Source of the DNA: Bifidobacterium longum subsp. infantis ATCC 15697 = JCM 1222 = DSM 20088
Lineage (GTDB): Bacteria > Actinomycetota > Actinomycetes > Actinomycetales > Bifidobacteriaceae
Length of the DNA stretch: 64,000 nt
Direction: 5' to 3'
Assembly: GCF_000269965.1 (NCBI RefSeq)
Contig: NC_017219.1
Coordinates: forward strand, 372,001-436,000
Numbering within the stretch: the stretch's first letter is position 1; each line of letters opens with the position of its first letter. The notes beneath the pieces were generated by a model. The model had not been told where the DNA came from, ran no database searches, and saw nothing but the letters and a program-made list of their open reading frames with translations. The position numbers were made by a program, and so were the translations under genes. Positions 27,330 through 36,048 of this stretch are shown here, piece by piece.

Positions 27330-28553
27330 ATGTCAAAAATAATTAATTATAGTGAAGTACTGGAATCCAAACGTCTGATGGTTGGCGTCTTGTCGGTGTC
27401 TTTCTTATTGTCCGCTGGTAATGCTATTAGCGGAACGATTCCCGCGATGGAAGAAGCGTTCTCGAATATTTCGAAAGCCAATATTGAGACACTAACGACC
27501 ATACCGACAGCGGGAATTATGCTCGGAACCGTCCTCTCGGGTGTTTTCTCGAATTATCTAGGAAAAAAGAAATCCGTGCTCGCGGGTTTGATTATCGCTT
27601 TGGTTGGCGGTGTTATCCCCGCGTTCCTGCCTCAATACTGGCCAATCTTTATTTCGCGTTTCCTCTTTGGCGTGGGCATGGGTATCTTTAATCCGCTTTC
27701 TGTGTCCTATATCACCGATCTGTATGTGGGGGATCGTCAGCGTAGTCTTCTTGGATACCGCAATGCGGTTAGCAATCTGGGTGATACCATCATGCTTTTC
27801 GTTGCTGGTATCTTGATTACCTTTGGTTGGAATATCACCTATCTGGTCTTCTTCGCCTTGCTGATACCGATTGTTTTAATAATTTTGTTCGTTCCAAAGG
27901 AATTCGATAATTTCGATATCAGGAACAGTGCTCTGGATGAGAATGGTCAGATTAGTGACAGTGTGTCTGATGTCAAACCATCTACGAATCTCAAGGTGAT
28001 CGAGGTTGGCGTTGTATTTATGGTTATCACTATGCTATATAACGCGATCCCGCTGAAATTTGCGAGCTATATTGTCACGGAGCATATCGGCACTGCCTCG
28101 ACCGCCACATGGATCTTCAGCTTCCTGGTCTTGGCGGGCATTTTCTCCGGCGTGCTGTTCGAGAAGATTTCCAAGGTTTTCAAGCGTTTGACGGTGTTCG
28201 TATTCGAGATTGTTATTGGCGTCGCCTATATCACGATTGCGTTCACCTACAACATTCCGTTGCTGACGGCTTTGGTGTTGATCTCTGGCTTTGGTTGGGG
28301 TATTATCAACCCGGCATTGACAGCGCGACTCGTAGATGTGTCGCCGATTAACTCTATGAATCTGAGTACTTCAATAATTGTTATCTTTATCAGTGTTGGT
28401 TCTCTTATTTCCCCGTACTTCTTCGCAATGTTCGCGGGCTTGTTCGGTAACGATTCGGCTGCGTTCGCTATTGTTGTCGGTGGTGCCCTGTATGTGGTCA
28501 TGGCCGTGCTTGATTTCATCAAAATAAAGAAGAACAAGGAGCTGAGCATCTGA
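27330..28553 (+). CDS. MFS sugar transporter (probable fucose or metabolite permease)
   Basis: Twelve-helix major facilitator protein, 407 aa. The loop 2-3 motif is GVFSNYLGKKKSVLAG, and RFLFGVGMGIFNPLSVSYI follows. A hydrophilic central loop is at about residues 195-220. GGAG precedes ATG 27330; ATG-like starts 15 bp earlier are possible. The gene is AT-rich compared with the fucosidase gene after it. Its place between fucose-pathway genes suggests L-fucose or a fucose-derived acid as cargo, which is inference. Confidence 0.8.
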   Translation: MSKIINYSEVLESKRLMVGVLSVSFLLSAGNAISGTIPAMEEAFSNISKANIETLTTIPTAGIMLGTVLSGVFSNYLGKKKSVLAGLIIALVGGVIPAFLPQYWPIFISRFLFGVGMGIFNPLSVSYITDLYVGDRQRSLLGYRNAVSNLGDTIMLFVAGILITFGWNITYLVFFALLIPIVLIILFVPKEFDNFDIRNSALDENGQISDSVSDVKPSTNLKVIEVGVVFMVITMLYNAIPLKFASYIVTEHIGTASTATWIFSFLVLAGIFSGVLFEKISKVFKRLTVFVFEIVIGVAYITIAFTYNIPLLTALVLISGFGWGIINPALTARLVDVSPINSMNLSTSIIVIFISVGSLISPYFFAMFAGLFGNDSAAFAIVVGGALYVVMAVLDFIKIKKNKELSI

Positions 28554-28630
28554 TTGATTCGTGGTTGGAATCGTTGACGACGATTCCAACCCGGCAATCG
28601 GAAGCCGTTCCATCGCAACAAAGGAGTTCA

Positions 28631-30655
28631 ATGATGTCCACCGCAACTGGTTTCCCAAATCGCCAGATTAATCTGGATTTTCATACCAGTCCTTACGTTG
28701 AGCATGTCGCCGACGATTTCGACGCCGAGGAATTCGCGGAACGTCTGCATCGTTCTCACGTAAACTCGATAACCTGTTTCGCCCGTGACCATCACGGCTA
28801 CCTGTTCTATCCCTCGAAGCGCCATCCCGAGCTCGTGCATCCGCACCTGTCGGACAGGAATCTCCTGCTTGAGCAGATAGACGCCTGCCACAAGCGCGGC
28901 ATCCGCGTCCCCGTCTACACGAGCGTGGGCTGGGACGGGTACAGCGCGCTCAACCATCCCGAGTGGCTTGCCCGGGACCCCCAAGACAATGTAATAAACG
29001 GATGCCCGTCGGTTCCAAAGCCGAACTTCTACGATTCGCTGTGTCTGAACAGCAATTACAGGGCCTATCTCATCGATCACCTCAACGACATCATCGACAG
29101 CCTCGGCCCGGACCGCGTCGACGGGCTCTTCCTGGATATCTTCTCCTTGGTGCCGTGCGACTGCCCGCGTTGCCGGGAGCAGATGGAGCGTCATGGCTTT
29201 GACCACACCGATATCCGCCAGCGGGAACGGTATTCGGCCATCCTGCTTGACGAGTTCCGTCGTGAGGTCCACGACCTCGTGGATGATCGGGTGCCTGGCG
29301 CGACTCTGTTCTTCAACGGTGGGCATATCGGCCCCTCGAACAAGACCTCGTTGGACACGTTCACCCATCTGGAGGTCGAGAGCCTGCCAAGTGGTTTTTG
29401 GGGCTACGACAACTTCCCAATCGTGATGAGGTACGTGCGCAATCTCGGCAAACCCGTGGTCGGCATGACGGGCAAGTTCCACACGGCTTGGGGTGATTTC
29501 CATTCGCTGAAGAACGAGGACGCGATGGAATACGAGTGCTTCCAGATGCTGACGATGGGCGCCGGCTGCTCCATCGGGGACCAGCTCCATCCGAGAGGCG
29601 GGTTGTCCGACGCCACCTATGATCTGATCGGACGGGTCTACTCCCAGGTGGAGGCCCTCGAACCGTACACGCTGGATACCGACACGATGGCGGACATAGC
29701 GGTCATGACGCCGGAACGCGAATGGAACATGGACAGCGCGCTGTCCGATTCGTTGATCGGCGCCAACCGGATGCTCACGGAACTGGGATGCCAGTTCGAC
29801 ATCATCGATCCGGACATGGACTTCACGCGGTACGGGCTCATCGTCCTTCCCGACGAGATCGTGTCCTCCCCCGAACTCCAACGGAAGCTGCTGGACTACG
29901 TGCATGGCGGCGGCAAGGTCGTCGGCACGTACATGTCGATGGACAACGGCTGCGACGAGACCAATCCGCTGTACGGCAACAGGATGCTGGGCGATTCCTA
30001 TTGGGATCGGGATTTCATCATGCCGAACGACGAGGTCGGGGCGCGTCTGCCCAAAGAGGAGTTCGTCATGTACGAGCGTGGCGCGCGGGTGAGGACGGCG
30101 GGATCGCGGGTGCTGCTGGATTCGGTCGAACCCTACTTCAATCGTGAGGGGAGGTATTTCTGCTCCCACCTGCATGCCCCCTCGACCGGGAGGGTCGGGT
30201 TCCCCGCGGCGACGCGGTACGGCGACGTCGTCTATTTCTCCCACCCGTTGTTCCGCATCTACAAGGATTTCGCCCCGTCGTGGGTCAAGGCGATATTCGC
30301 CGACGTCCTCGATCTGCTGATGCCGAGGCAGCTGGTGCGCAAGGAGGACGGGCATACGGTCAGCGGGCTGGAGGTGCAGCTGCGCCGTTCGGGTTCGCGC
30401 AATTCGTTGATGCTGCATTGCCTGTACTACCCCTGCAAGAAGTCGGCCGCCAACCTGTACACGATCGACGAGAAGGTTCCGCTGTTCGACCAGCGCGTGC
30501 GCGTGTATGTGGGCGACGCCGAGATCGAGTCGGTCCGCGCGATCCGTCAGGGCGAGGTGATCTCCGAACGGGACTACACCGTGGCCGACGGGTATGTCGA
30601 TCTGAACATTCCCAAGATCGACGGGTACGAGATCATCGAGTTGTCGCTGAAATGA
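28631..30655 (+). CDS. GH151-like alpha-L-fucosidase (GHL6 barrel plus beta-galactosidase trimerisation domain)
   Basis: Cytoplasmic glycoside hydrolase, 674 aa from ATG 28631 (AAGGAG upstream). There is no signal peptide, so it acts on imported sugars. The N-terminal barrel begins QINLDFHTSPYVEHVADDFDA-like and shows GIRVPVYTSVGWDGY, DGLFLDIFSLVPCDCPRC and a trailing FFNGGHIGPSN. The middle part, from about residue 350, has the beta-galactosidase trimerisation pattern (IIDPDMDFTRYGLIVLPDE). This architecture matches GH151 fucosidases of bifidobacteria; the family assignment is from memory of domains, and the substrate follows from context. Confidence 0.75.
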   Translation: MMSTATGFPNRQINLDFHTSPYVEHVADDFDAEEFAERLHRSHVNSITCFARDHHGYLFYPSKRHPELVHPHLSDRNLLLEQIDACHKRGIRVPVYTSVGWDGYSALNHPEWLARDPQDNVINGCPSVPKPNFYDSLCLNSNYRAYLIDHLNDIIDSLGPDRVDGLFLDIFSLVPCDCPRCREQMERHGFDHTDIRQRERYSAILLDEFRREVHDLVDDRVPGATLFFNGGHIGPSNKTSLDTFTHLEVESLPSGFWGYDNFPIVMRYVRNLGKPVVGMTGKFHTAWGDFHSLKNEDAMEYECFQMLTMGAGCSIGDQLHPRGGLSDATYDLIGRVYSQVEALEPYTLDTDTMADIAVMTPEREWNMDSALSDSLIGANRMLTELGCQFDIIDPDMDFTRYGLIVLPDEIVSSPELQRKLLDYVHGGGKVVGTYMSMDNGCDETNPLYGNRMLGDSYWDRDFIMPNDEVGARLPKEEFVMYERGARVRTAGSRVLLDSVEPYFNREGRYFCSHLHAPSTGRVGFPAATRYGDVVYFSHPLFRIYKDFAPSWVKAIFADVLDLLMPRQLVRKEDGHTVSGLEVQLRRSGSRNSLMLHCLYYPCKKSAANLYTIDEKVPLFDQRVRVYVGDAEIESVRAIRQGEVISERDYTVADGYVDLNIPKIDGYEIIELSLK

Positions 30656-30907
30656 CGCACCGACTCAGAATCCCGGTCTAACGGCCGACATGGGGGTCTG
30701 GAATCGTCTCTAAGCCTTTGCCGAAGGCTCAGAGACGTTGCATGCGGCTGCCTGAGGAGTGGAAGACCCTTGTGTTCCGCACCCTTGGGTCACAGCCGCT
30801 TCGGGCGCGGAGTTTTCGTTGTTTCAGGACTGGATTCCGTGTGCCCCGTCTTGTCGGCGCGTGGCATCAGGCATTGGTCAGAGCGCTGACTCGCTGGGGT
30901 GACTCCA

Positions 30908-32086
30908 ATGATGTCGGCCGTATTCGACGAATACGGCTCGTACACGTCCTCATGGTCGGCGGTCTGCGCGAAATCCATCGCCGAAGACGAGGACTGGTGG
31001 AACGAACTTTCGTCCGCCTATCAGTGGGTGATGTCTGAAATGGGGCACAAGGGAATGCCGCGTCCGGACCCGGATGCGGCCCCGTTGTGGGCGTGGGTGC
31101 GCTGGGTCGATTCGAAAAGCCGGGCGCGCACCCGTCCCGACCGCCGGTATCCGGGTTTCCGCAACCAGTACGACGGGTTGGAGCTCCTGCATCTGCAGGT
31201 CGATGAGAATCGTGTATTGTGCACGGATTTCGACCAGTACCATTGTGTGATCAACCGGTGGCCGTGCGCCCCGTTGGATGCCGACAGGTGGCCTCCCGCC
31301 GAATGCGACCGGTGGCTGGACGAGCATTGGGACGACCCGGCCGACATGAAAGCGGTCCAGTATCGGAAGAACACGATCGTGGATCCGAAACGTCTGCCGG
31401 ACCGGTGGATACAGGCCTGCCTGTGGACGGTCACGCCCGAAGATGTGTTTGATGTGCGCCGTGCGTGCGGGAAACCGGATACCATTGGGAATCTGGATGA
31501 TCTGAGGAGCAGGGCGGCCAGGTTTGCCGAATCATGGGCTGGACGCGGCGACGAGAAATCCGAGACCCAACAGTATTGGCGGGACCTGTTGGACAAGGTG
31601 CTGCTCATTCCGGACACGAGCGACGGGCAGACGCTCTGGTTCGAACGTCGCACCGCATTGGGCGGTTTCATCGACGCGCTCATGATTCAGGCCCGCGTGC
31701 TCGTGGAGCAGAAGAGCCTCGGCGTGGATTTGGACAAGCCGGAGCCGCGCCGGGGGAGCATGGTCACGCCCGTCCGACAGGCGAAACGGTATGCGGACGC
31801 CCTGATCGCTGATCCCGGTTTTTCAGGACGCATGCCTTCTCCTGGAAAGGAGCGGAGAGCAATGGATTACAGCGAATTCGACGCCCTGCCATTGGAGACC
31901 GATATGGTTTCCATCAGCAAGGACCCGTCGCACGACGGCATTCGCGACATGTCCTCATTGGAAAAGGCTGGTGAAATCGTCTCCGCACGAATCGGGAGAT
32001 TGGGCGGACTCCGTTGGGAATCGCGGATAGGAGCGGGGTGTCAACTGGTAACTAGGGTGTGTTTACACTATCTAGGTTTTGTGTGA
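30908..32086 (+). CDS. DUF3841-like protein of unknown function, 3' end altered by an IS element
   Basis: About 392 aa. The N-terminal 190 residues have a Trp-rich pattern (WAWVRWVDSKSRARTRPD, then WLDEHWDDP and KRLPDRWIQACLWTVTPEDV) that fits DUF3841, whose role is unknown. The last part is poorly conserved to my eye. GTG 30899 and ATG 30911 are alternative starts. The final 11 codons lie in the left end of the inserted IS element; without it the frame would end after two more codons (Asn-Ser-stop). The preceding gap 30656-30907 shows nothing clear. Confidence 0.6.
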   Translation: MMSAVFDEYGSYTSSWSAVCAKSIAEDEDWWNELSSAYQWVMSEMGHKGMPRPDPDAAPLWAWVRWVDSKSRARTRPDRRYPGFRNQYDGLELLHLQVDENRVLCTDFDQYHCVINRWPCAPLDADRWPPAECDRWLDEHWDDPADMKAVQYRKNTIVDPKRLPDRWIQACLWTVTPEDVFDVRRACGKPDTIGNLDDLRSRAARFAESWAGRGDEKSETQQYWRDLLDKVLLIPDTSDGQTLWFERRTALGGFIDALMIQARVLVEQKSLGVDLDKPEPRRGSMVTPVRQAKRYADALIADPGFSGRMPSPGKERRAMDYSEFDALPLETDMVSISKDPSHDGIRDMSSLEKAGEIVSARIGRLGGLRWESRIGAGCQLVTRVCLHYLGFV

Positions 32087-32731
32087 TGATTGGCGTATGT
32101 GTACGCCGGGGTATGGCATCACGCTTGACCGGTTCATGAGGGTCGCGCACCTGTTGCCGCGCCAGAGGGGCAACGTGGCGGTCGACAACTACAGGTTCGT
32201 CAACGCCCTGCTGTGGATGTGCAGGACGGGAGCCCCGTGGAGGGACCTGCCGGAGTGCTACGGCAAGTGGATCACCGTCTGCCGGCGGTTCGACCGCTGG
32301 TACGGGAACGGCGCGATGGAACGCCTGTTCACGGCATTGCAGGAGGAGCGGATCATCGGGGTGGAGATCCGGGTGCTCGCCATGGACTCCACGAGCGTGA
32401 AGGTCCACCAGCACGCGCCCGGCGCGTTCATGGGAGCCAGCCTGCTCATGGACCGCGCCTACGAGGGGGATTCCACCCGCCTGCTGGCGGAGTCGTTCGG
32501 CCTGACGCCGGTCGTGCCGCCCAAGAAGAACCGCACGGACCCATGGGACTACGACAGGGAGGCATACAAGGGGCGGAGCATGGTCGAACGCGTCTTCAAC
32601 CGCATGAAGCACCACCGCAAGGCCGCCACCCGCTACGACAGGCTCGACGAGACCTTCCTCGCCGCGCCCGGCTCATCCTCATCGCCATCTACCTGAAAAC
32701 ACAGCCAAAAACTCAAAGTGTAAATACACCC
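32055..32731 (+). mobile_element. Degenerate IS5-family (IS427-group-like) insertion sequence
   Basis: 677 bp bounded by inverted repeats: left GGGTGTGTTTACACT (from 32055), right AGTGTAAATACACCC (to 32731), one mismatch. It is flanked by a direct TA (32053-32054 and 32732-32733), the expected 2-bp target duplication. It is shorter than the roughly 830-870 bp of typical members because the transposase gene has an internal deletion. It sits at the end of the DUF3841 gene and 45 bp before rsmD. Confidence 0.85.
32097..32696 (+). pseudogene. IS5-family transposase, internally deleted and frameshifted
   Basis: The N-terminal part (GYGITLDRFMRV, WRDLPECYGKW) and the DDE residues are recognisable: first Asp in AMDSTSVKVHQ, second Asp in LLMDRAYEGD, Glu in ERVFNRMK. 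But the usual 45-50 residues between the first two Asp motifs are gone, in frame, after VHQHAPGA. Near 32660 a one-base shift replaces the expected ARLILIAIYLK ending with SSSSPST. It is very unlikely to be active. Confidence 0.85.
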
Positions 32732-32776
32732 TAATTCATGATTGGTATGCGTAGATGAGCCTGTACAGTGAAAGCT

Positions 32777-33388
32777 ATGCGTGTAATTTCTGGACGATTC
32801 AAGGGTATGGCGCTTGCTACGCCGAAAACGGGTACCCGGCCTACCACGGATCGCACCAAAGAGGCGATTTTCTCGCACCTCGACTCATGGGGAGTGCTGG
32901 ATGACGCCCGTGTACTGGACCTGTTCGCCGGTACTGGTGCGTTGGGCATCGAAGCACTGAGCCGTGGCGCGCGAGAACTCGTGGCCGTGGAAAGTTCCCG
33001 GCCTGCGGCGGCGCTGATTACCAAGACCTTGTCGCAGTTACAGAAGAACCGTTCGTGGGATGCTTCGCTCAAGGCCCGTGTACTGGTCAAAAAAACCGAG
33101 CAAGTGGCTGGCGGCTTTGGTGAATCCTTTGACGTGATATTCATCGATCCGCCCTACGCCTATGAGACCGCTGAATGCAATCAGTTGTTGGCCAATCTGG
33201 CGGTGGGCAGCGCCACCAACGAGAACACCGTGATTATGCTCGAACGCTCGGTACGCTCCGACACCCCCACCGCCCCCGAAGGCTGGCAAATCACTGAAAG
33301 CCGCAACTACGGCGAAACCGCCGTCTTCTACATCGAATCCGCGGATGACGACTCGGATATAGAGCGTTCCGACGATTCCGCCGCGTAG
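32777..33388 (+). CDS. rsmD: 16S rRNA (guanine(966)-N2)-methyltransferase
   Basis: SAM-dependent rRNA methyltransferase of 203 aa. It begins MRVISGRFKGMALATP, the SAM-binding motif is VLDLFAGTGALGIEAL, and the catalytic motif is DPPYAYE, as in the N6/N2 methylase family. GTG 32768 is an alternative start. Only 45 bp separate the gene from the IS right end, so the insertion may have replaced part of its promoter. Confidence 0.93.
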   Translation: MRVISGRFKGMALATPKTGTRPTTDRTKEAIFSHLDSWGVLDDARVLDLFAGTGALGIEALSRGARELVAVESSRPAAALITKTLSQLQKNRSWDASLKARVLVKKTEQVAGGFGESFDVIFIDPPYAYETAECNQLLANLAVGSATNENTVIMLERSVRSDTPTAPEGWQITESRNYGETAVFYIESADDDSDIERSDDSAA

Positions 33389-33411
33389 TGAATCTCCCAC
33401 CGTGTGGTGAA

Positions 33412-34227
33412 TTAATCGGCGAGCCGGCGCGGATGGGCGGCGGAGACCTCCCAGCCCAAGGCCATCAGGGTCTTGCGGTCGGCCTTATCCAGCGCCTTGC
33501 AATCCAGTGCCGCGATAAGGTCTGGCCGAATCTCGGCGGTGCGGGCCAGCGCTTCGTCGCGGCGAAAACGGTCCACCTTGCCGTGGTCGCCGGACAACAG
33601 CACGTCCGGCACCGCAATACCACGCCACACGGCGGGCTTGGTGTACTGGCGATGTTCAAGCAGTGCGCCCTCGCCGGTATAGGACTCCTCCACGATCGAA
33701 TCGGGATTGCCCATGAACCCGGGCATCAGGCGGGTGATGGCCTCAAGCATCACCGATACCGCTACTTCGCCACCGTTCAGCACATAGTCGCCAATCGAAT
33801 ATTCGCGTACATCGACGCCCTGGGAGCGGTAGTAGTCCGGGATGCGCGCATCGTAGCCCTCATACCGGCCGCAGCCGAACAGCAGATGGTCGGCATGGCT
33901 GAGCTCGGTGGCGTCGCGCTGGGTAAACAACGGGGCCGATGGGTTCGGGAAGATGAGCACCGGTGTGCCGGATGGGGCGGAGGAGTCAGACGGCCGCGAG
34001 AATCCCAGCAGTTCGTCCAGGCATTCGCTCCACACCTCGGGCTTCATCACCATGCCGGCACCGCCGCCGACTGGCGTGTCATCCACCGAATGATGCACAT
34101 CGTGGGTCCAGTCGCGCAGGTTATGCGCCTTGATCTCCAACAATCCCTTGGCCTGGGCTTTGCCCATCAGGCTGAGGTTCATCACCTCAAAGTATTCGGG
34201 GAACACGCTCACGATATCGATCTTCAT
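33412..34227 (-). CDS. trmD: tRNA (guanine(37)-N1)-methyltransferase
   Basis: SPOUT-class methyltransferase, 271 aa, that makes m1G37. It begins MKIDIVSVFPEYFEVM, with DDTPVGGGAGMVMKPE, the knot motif LLFGCGRYEGYDARI, and YSIGDYVLNGGEVA. Convergent with rsmD and divergent from the U32 peptidase gene. In many Actinobacteria trmD lies with rpsP and rplS; here it is alone. Confidence 0.95.
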   Translation of the reverse strand: MKIDIVSVFPEYFEVMNLSLMGKAQAKGLLEIKAHNLRDWTHDVHHSVDDTPVGGGAGMVMKPEVWSECLDELLGFSRPSDSSAPSGTPVLIFPNPSAPLFTQRDATELSHADHLLFGCGRYEGYDARIPDYYRSQGVDVREYSIGDYVLNGGEVAVSVMLEAITRLMPGFMGNPDSIVEESYTGEGALLEHRQYTKPAVWRGIAVPDVLLSGDHGKVDRFRRDEALARTAEIRPDLIAALDCKALDKADRKTLMALGWEVSAAHPRRLAD

Positions 34228-34288
34228 GTTATCCAGCCTAACGGTAGCCCCGCCCGCATTACACGGCCACCACTACACTATTGCGGTG

Positions 34289-35947
34289 ATGAATACGACG
34301 ATGAGAATCCCCACCCGCAAAAAGCCCGAAGTGTTGTCCCCGGCCGGCAACCTGAGGGGTCTGAAAACCGCGGTCGATTATGGTGCCGACGCCGTCTACT
34401 GCGGCGGCAAAGCCTTCGGCATGCGATCGGCCCCCAAAAACCTAAGTCTTGAGGACTTTGAGGAAGGCTCGCGCTACGCCCATGAACGCGGCGCCCGCGT
34501 GTACGTGACCTGCAACGTGCTGCCGCGCAACAACGAGATCGAAGCCATGCGCGAGTACGTCGGCCAGCTCAAGGACACCGGCGTGGACGCGCTGATCGTC
34601 TCTGACATCGGCGTGATGATGATGGCCCGCCAAGTGGCTCCGAACCTGGAATTGCATGTCTCCACGCAGGCCGGCGTCACCAATTACCAAGCTGCGAACG
34701 CCTTCTATGAGCTTGGCGCTCGCCGTGTGGTGTTGGCCCGCGAGATGGACTTGCAGGCCGTGCGTGATATTCGCGCCAACATTCCCGGTGACCTCGACAT
34801 CGAATGCTTCGTGCATGGCGCGATGTGCATGGCCTTCTCCGGCCGCTGCCTGTTCTCCAACTATCTGACCGGCCGTGATGGCAATCACGGCGAATGCGCC
34901 CAGCCATGCCGCTGGAAATATTCGATCGTGGAAGAGAAACGCCCCGGCCAGTACTTCCCGATCGAACAGACCGAGAACGGCGCCTATCTGTTCAATTCGC
35001 AGGACATGAATATGCTGGGGCACTTGGATGATTTGATTGACTCCGGTGCCACCAGCCTCAAAATCGAAGGCCGCGCGAAAAGCGCCTACTATATCGCCGC
35101 CATGACCAACGCCTACAAAACCGCGGTTAATGAATACATGATTCAACGCGGTTTTGAAGACGCTGATGGCAATGTTCTGAAGCCTTTCCGTGACCGTGTG
35201 ATTCGCCAGGGCGACCCCGATTTTGGCCAAGGAACCGAAGATCAAGTGATGCGCAATGCCGATGCCGCGTTCGCCGGTGTGGCCGATGAGGGATATGACC
35301 GTGGCTCTGATACTGCGGTTGCCGATTCGGTCGCCAGCTCGGTTGCCGCAGAACGTGACCGCGTGACGGTTGCTGATGCCGCCGACTCAACTGCCTCTGG
35401 TACGCCGGCCGGCACCGCCGTCGAACCCGACGGCATGAGCTCTCACGCCCGTTCCACGCGCCGCAAGTCCAACACCGCGGTCGAACAGATCGAGACCGAT
35501 TGGAAGCATGCGGCCGTTCGCCCGGCCCCACACGTCGAACTGCCCGAATGGCTGCTCGAGGAAACCGACAAGGTGGCCCACCGCGACTACTCCACCGGCT
35601 TCTACTACCCGGAGCACAAGGTCACACAGAACACCGACCGCTCCGCCTACTTCCGCTCATGGCTGGTAGTGGGCGAAGTGCTGAGCTGGAGCGCGGACGA
35701 AGACGGACGTGTCACGCTGATGAGCCGTAACAAGATCGAGCCAGGTCAACAGGTCGAATTCCTGCTGCCTGGCGAGAGACCATTGGTCTTTACCGTGCCG
35801 GAAACCGGCCTGCGCGATGCCGATGGCGCGCCAGTACCCGCCATCAATAATCCGGCGCACGTGTTCTCGATGCCCTGCCCACACCAGGTGCCCATCAACG
35901 CCGCCATCCGCTCGCGCACCAAAAAGCCCACCCTCAAAGCCGAATAA
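34289..35947 (+). CDS. U32 family peptidase (TrhP/YegQ-like)
   Basis: 552 aa. The N-terminal domain shows KPEVLSPAGNLRGLKTAVDYGADAVYCGGK and the signature FVHGAMCMAFSGRC, with a Cys pair in GECAQPCRWKY, as in U32 proteins such as TrhP, which hydroxylate tRNA uridine-34 with an Fe-S cluster rather than hydrolyse peptides. A low-complexity Ala/Asp/Ser linker of about 100 residues (35270-35510) separates a C-terminal beta-rich domain. The longer frame to 34130 overlaps trmD and is rejected. Start chosen at ATG 34289; a weak ribosome site makes it uncertain. Confidence 0.85.
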   Translation: MNTTMRIPTRKKPEVLSPAGNLRGLKTAVDYGADAVYCGGKAFGMRSAPKNLSLEDFEEGSRYAHERGARVYVTCNVLPRNNEIEAMREYVGQLKDTGVDALIVSDIGVMMMARQVAPNLELHVSTQAGVTNYQAANAFYELGARRVVLAREMDLQAVRDIRANIPGDLDIECFVHGAMCMAFSGRCLFSNYLTGRDGNHGECAQPCRWKYSIVEEKRPGQYFPIEQTENGAYLFNSQDMNMLGHLDDLIDSGATSLKIEGRAKSAYYIAAMTNAYKTAVNEYMIQRGFEDADGNVLKPFRDRVIRQGDPDFGQGTEDQVMRNADAAFAGVADEGYDRGSDTAVADSVASSVAAERDRVTVADAADSTASGTPAGTAVEPDGMSSHARSTRRKSNTAVEQIETDWKHAAVRPAPHVELPEWLLEETDKVAHRDYSTGFYYPEHKVTQNTDRSAYFRSWLVVGEVLSWSADEDGRVTLMSRNKIEPGQQVEFLLPGERPLVFTVPETGLRDADGAPVPAINNPAHVFSMPCPHQVPINAAIRSRTKKPTLKAE

Positions 35948-35950
35948 CCT

Positions 35951-36004
35951 ACCACTCCGCCCCCTCTGGCGGAGGGCTGTCAGCCGTAGGCTGACTGGGG
36001 TGGT
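35951..36004. repeat. Double-hairpin dispersed element (copy 2)
   Basis: ACCACTCC at the left is mirrored by GGGGTGGT at the right. Inside are CTCCGCC/GGCGGAG and GTCAGCC-GTA-GGCTGAC. The second stem with its GTA loop, followed by TGGGG, is the same plan as at 17290 and 60502. It lies between two co-oriented genes and may act as a terminator for the U32 gene. Confidence 0.65.
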
Positions 36005-36048
36005 CATGGGAATCATGAACACCGCCCGCACCCAAGAAAGAATGCCTT

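Noticed and set aside
28628..30418. 596-codon minus-strand frame over the fucosidase gene
   Set aside because: No recognisable domain; the plus strand has the ribosome site and conserved barrel motifs.
34130..34288. Extending the U32 peptidase to the upstream in-frame start
   Set aside because: The extension lies antisense inside trmD, has no ribosome site, and precedes the conserved domain.
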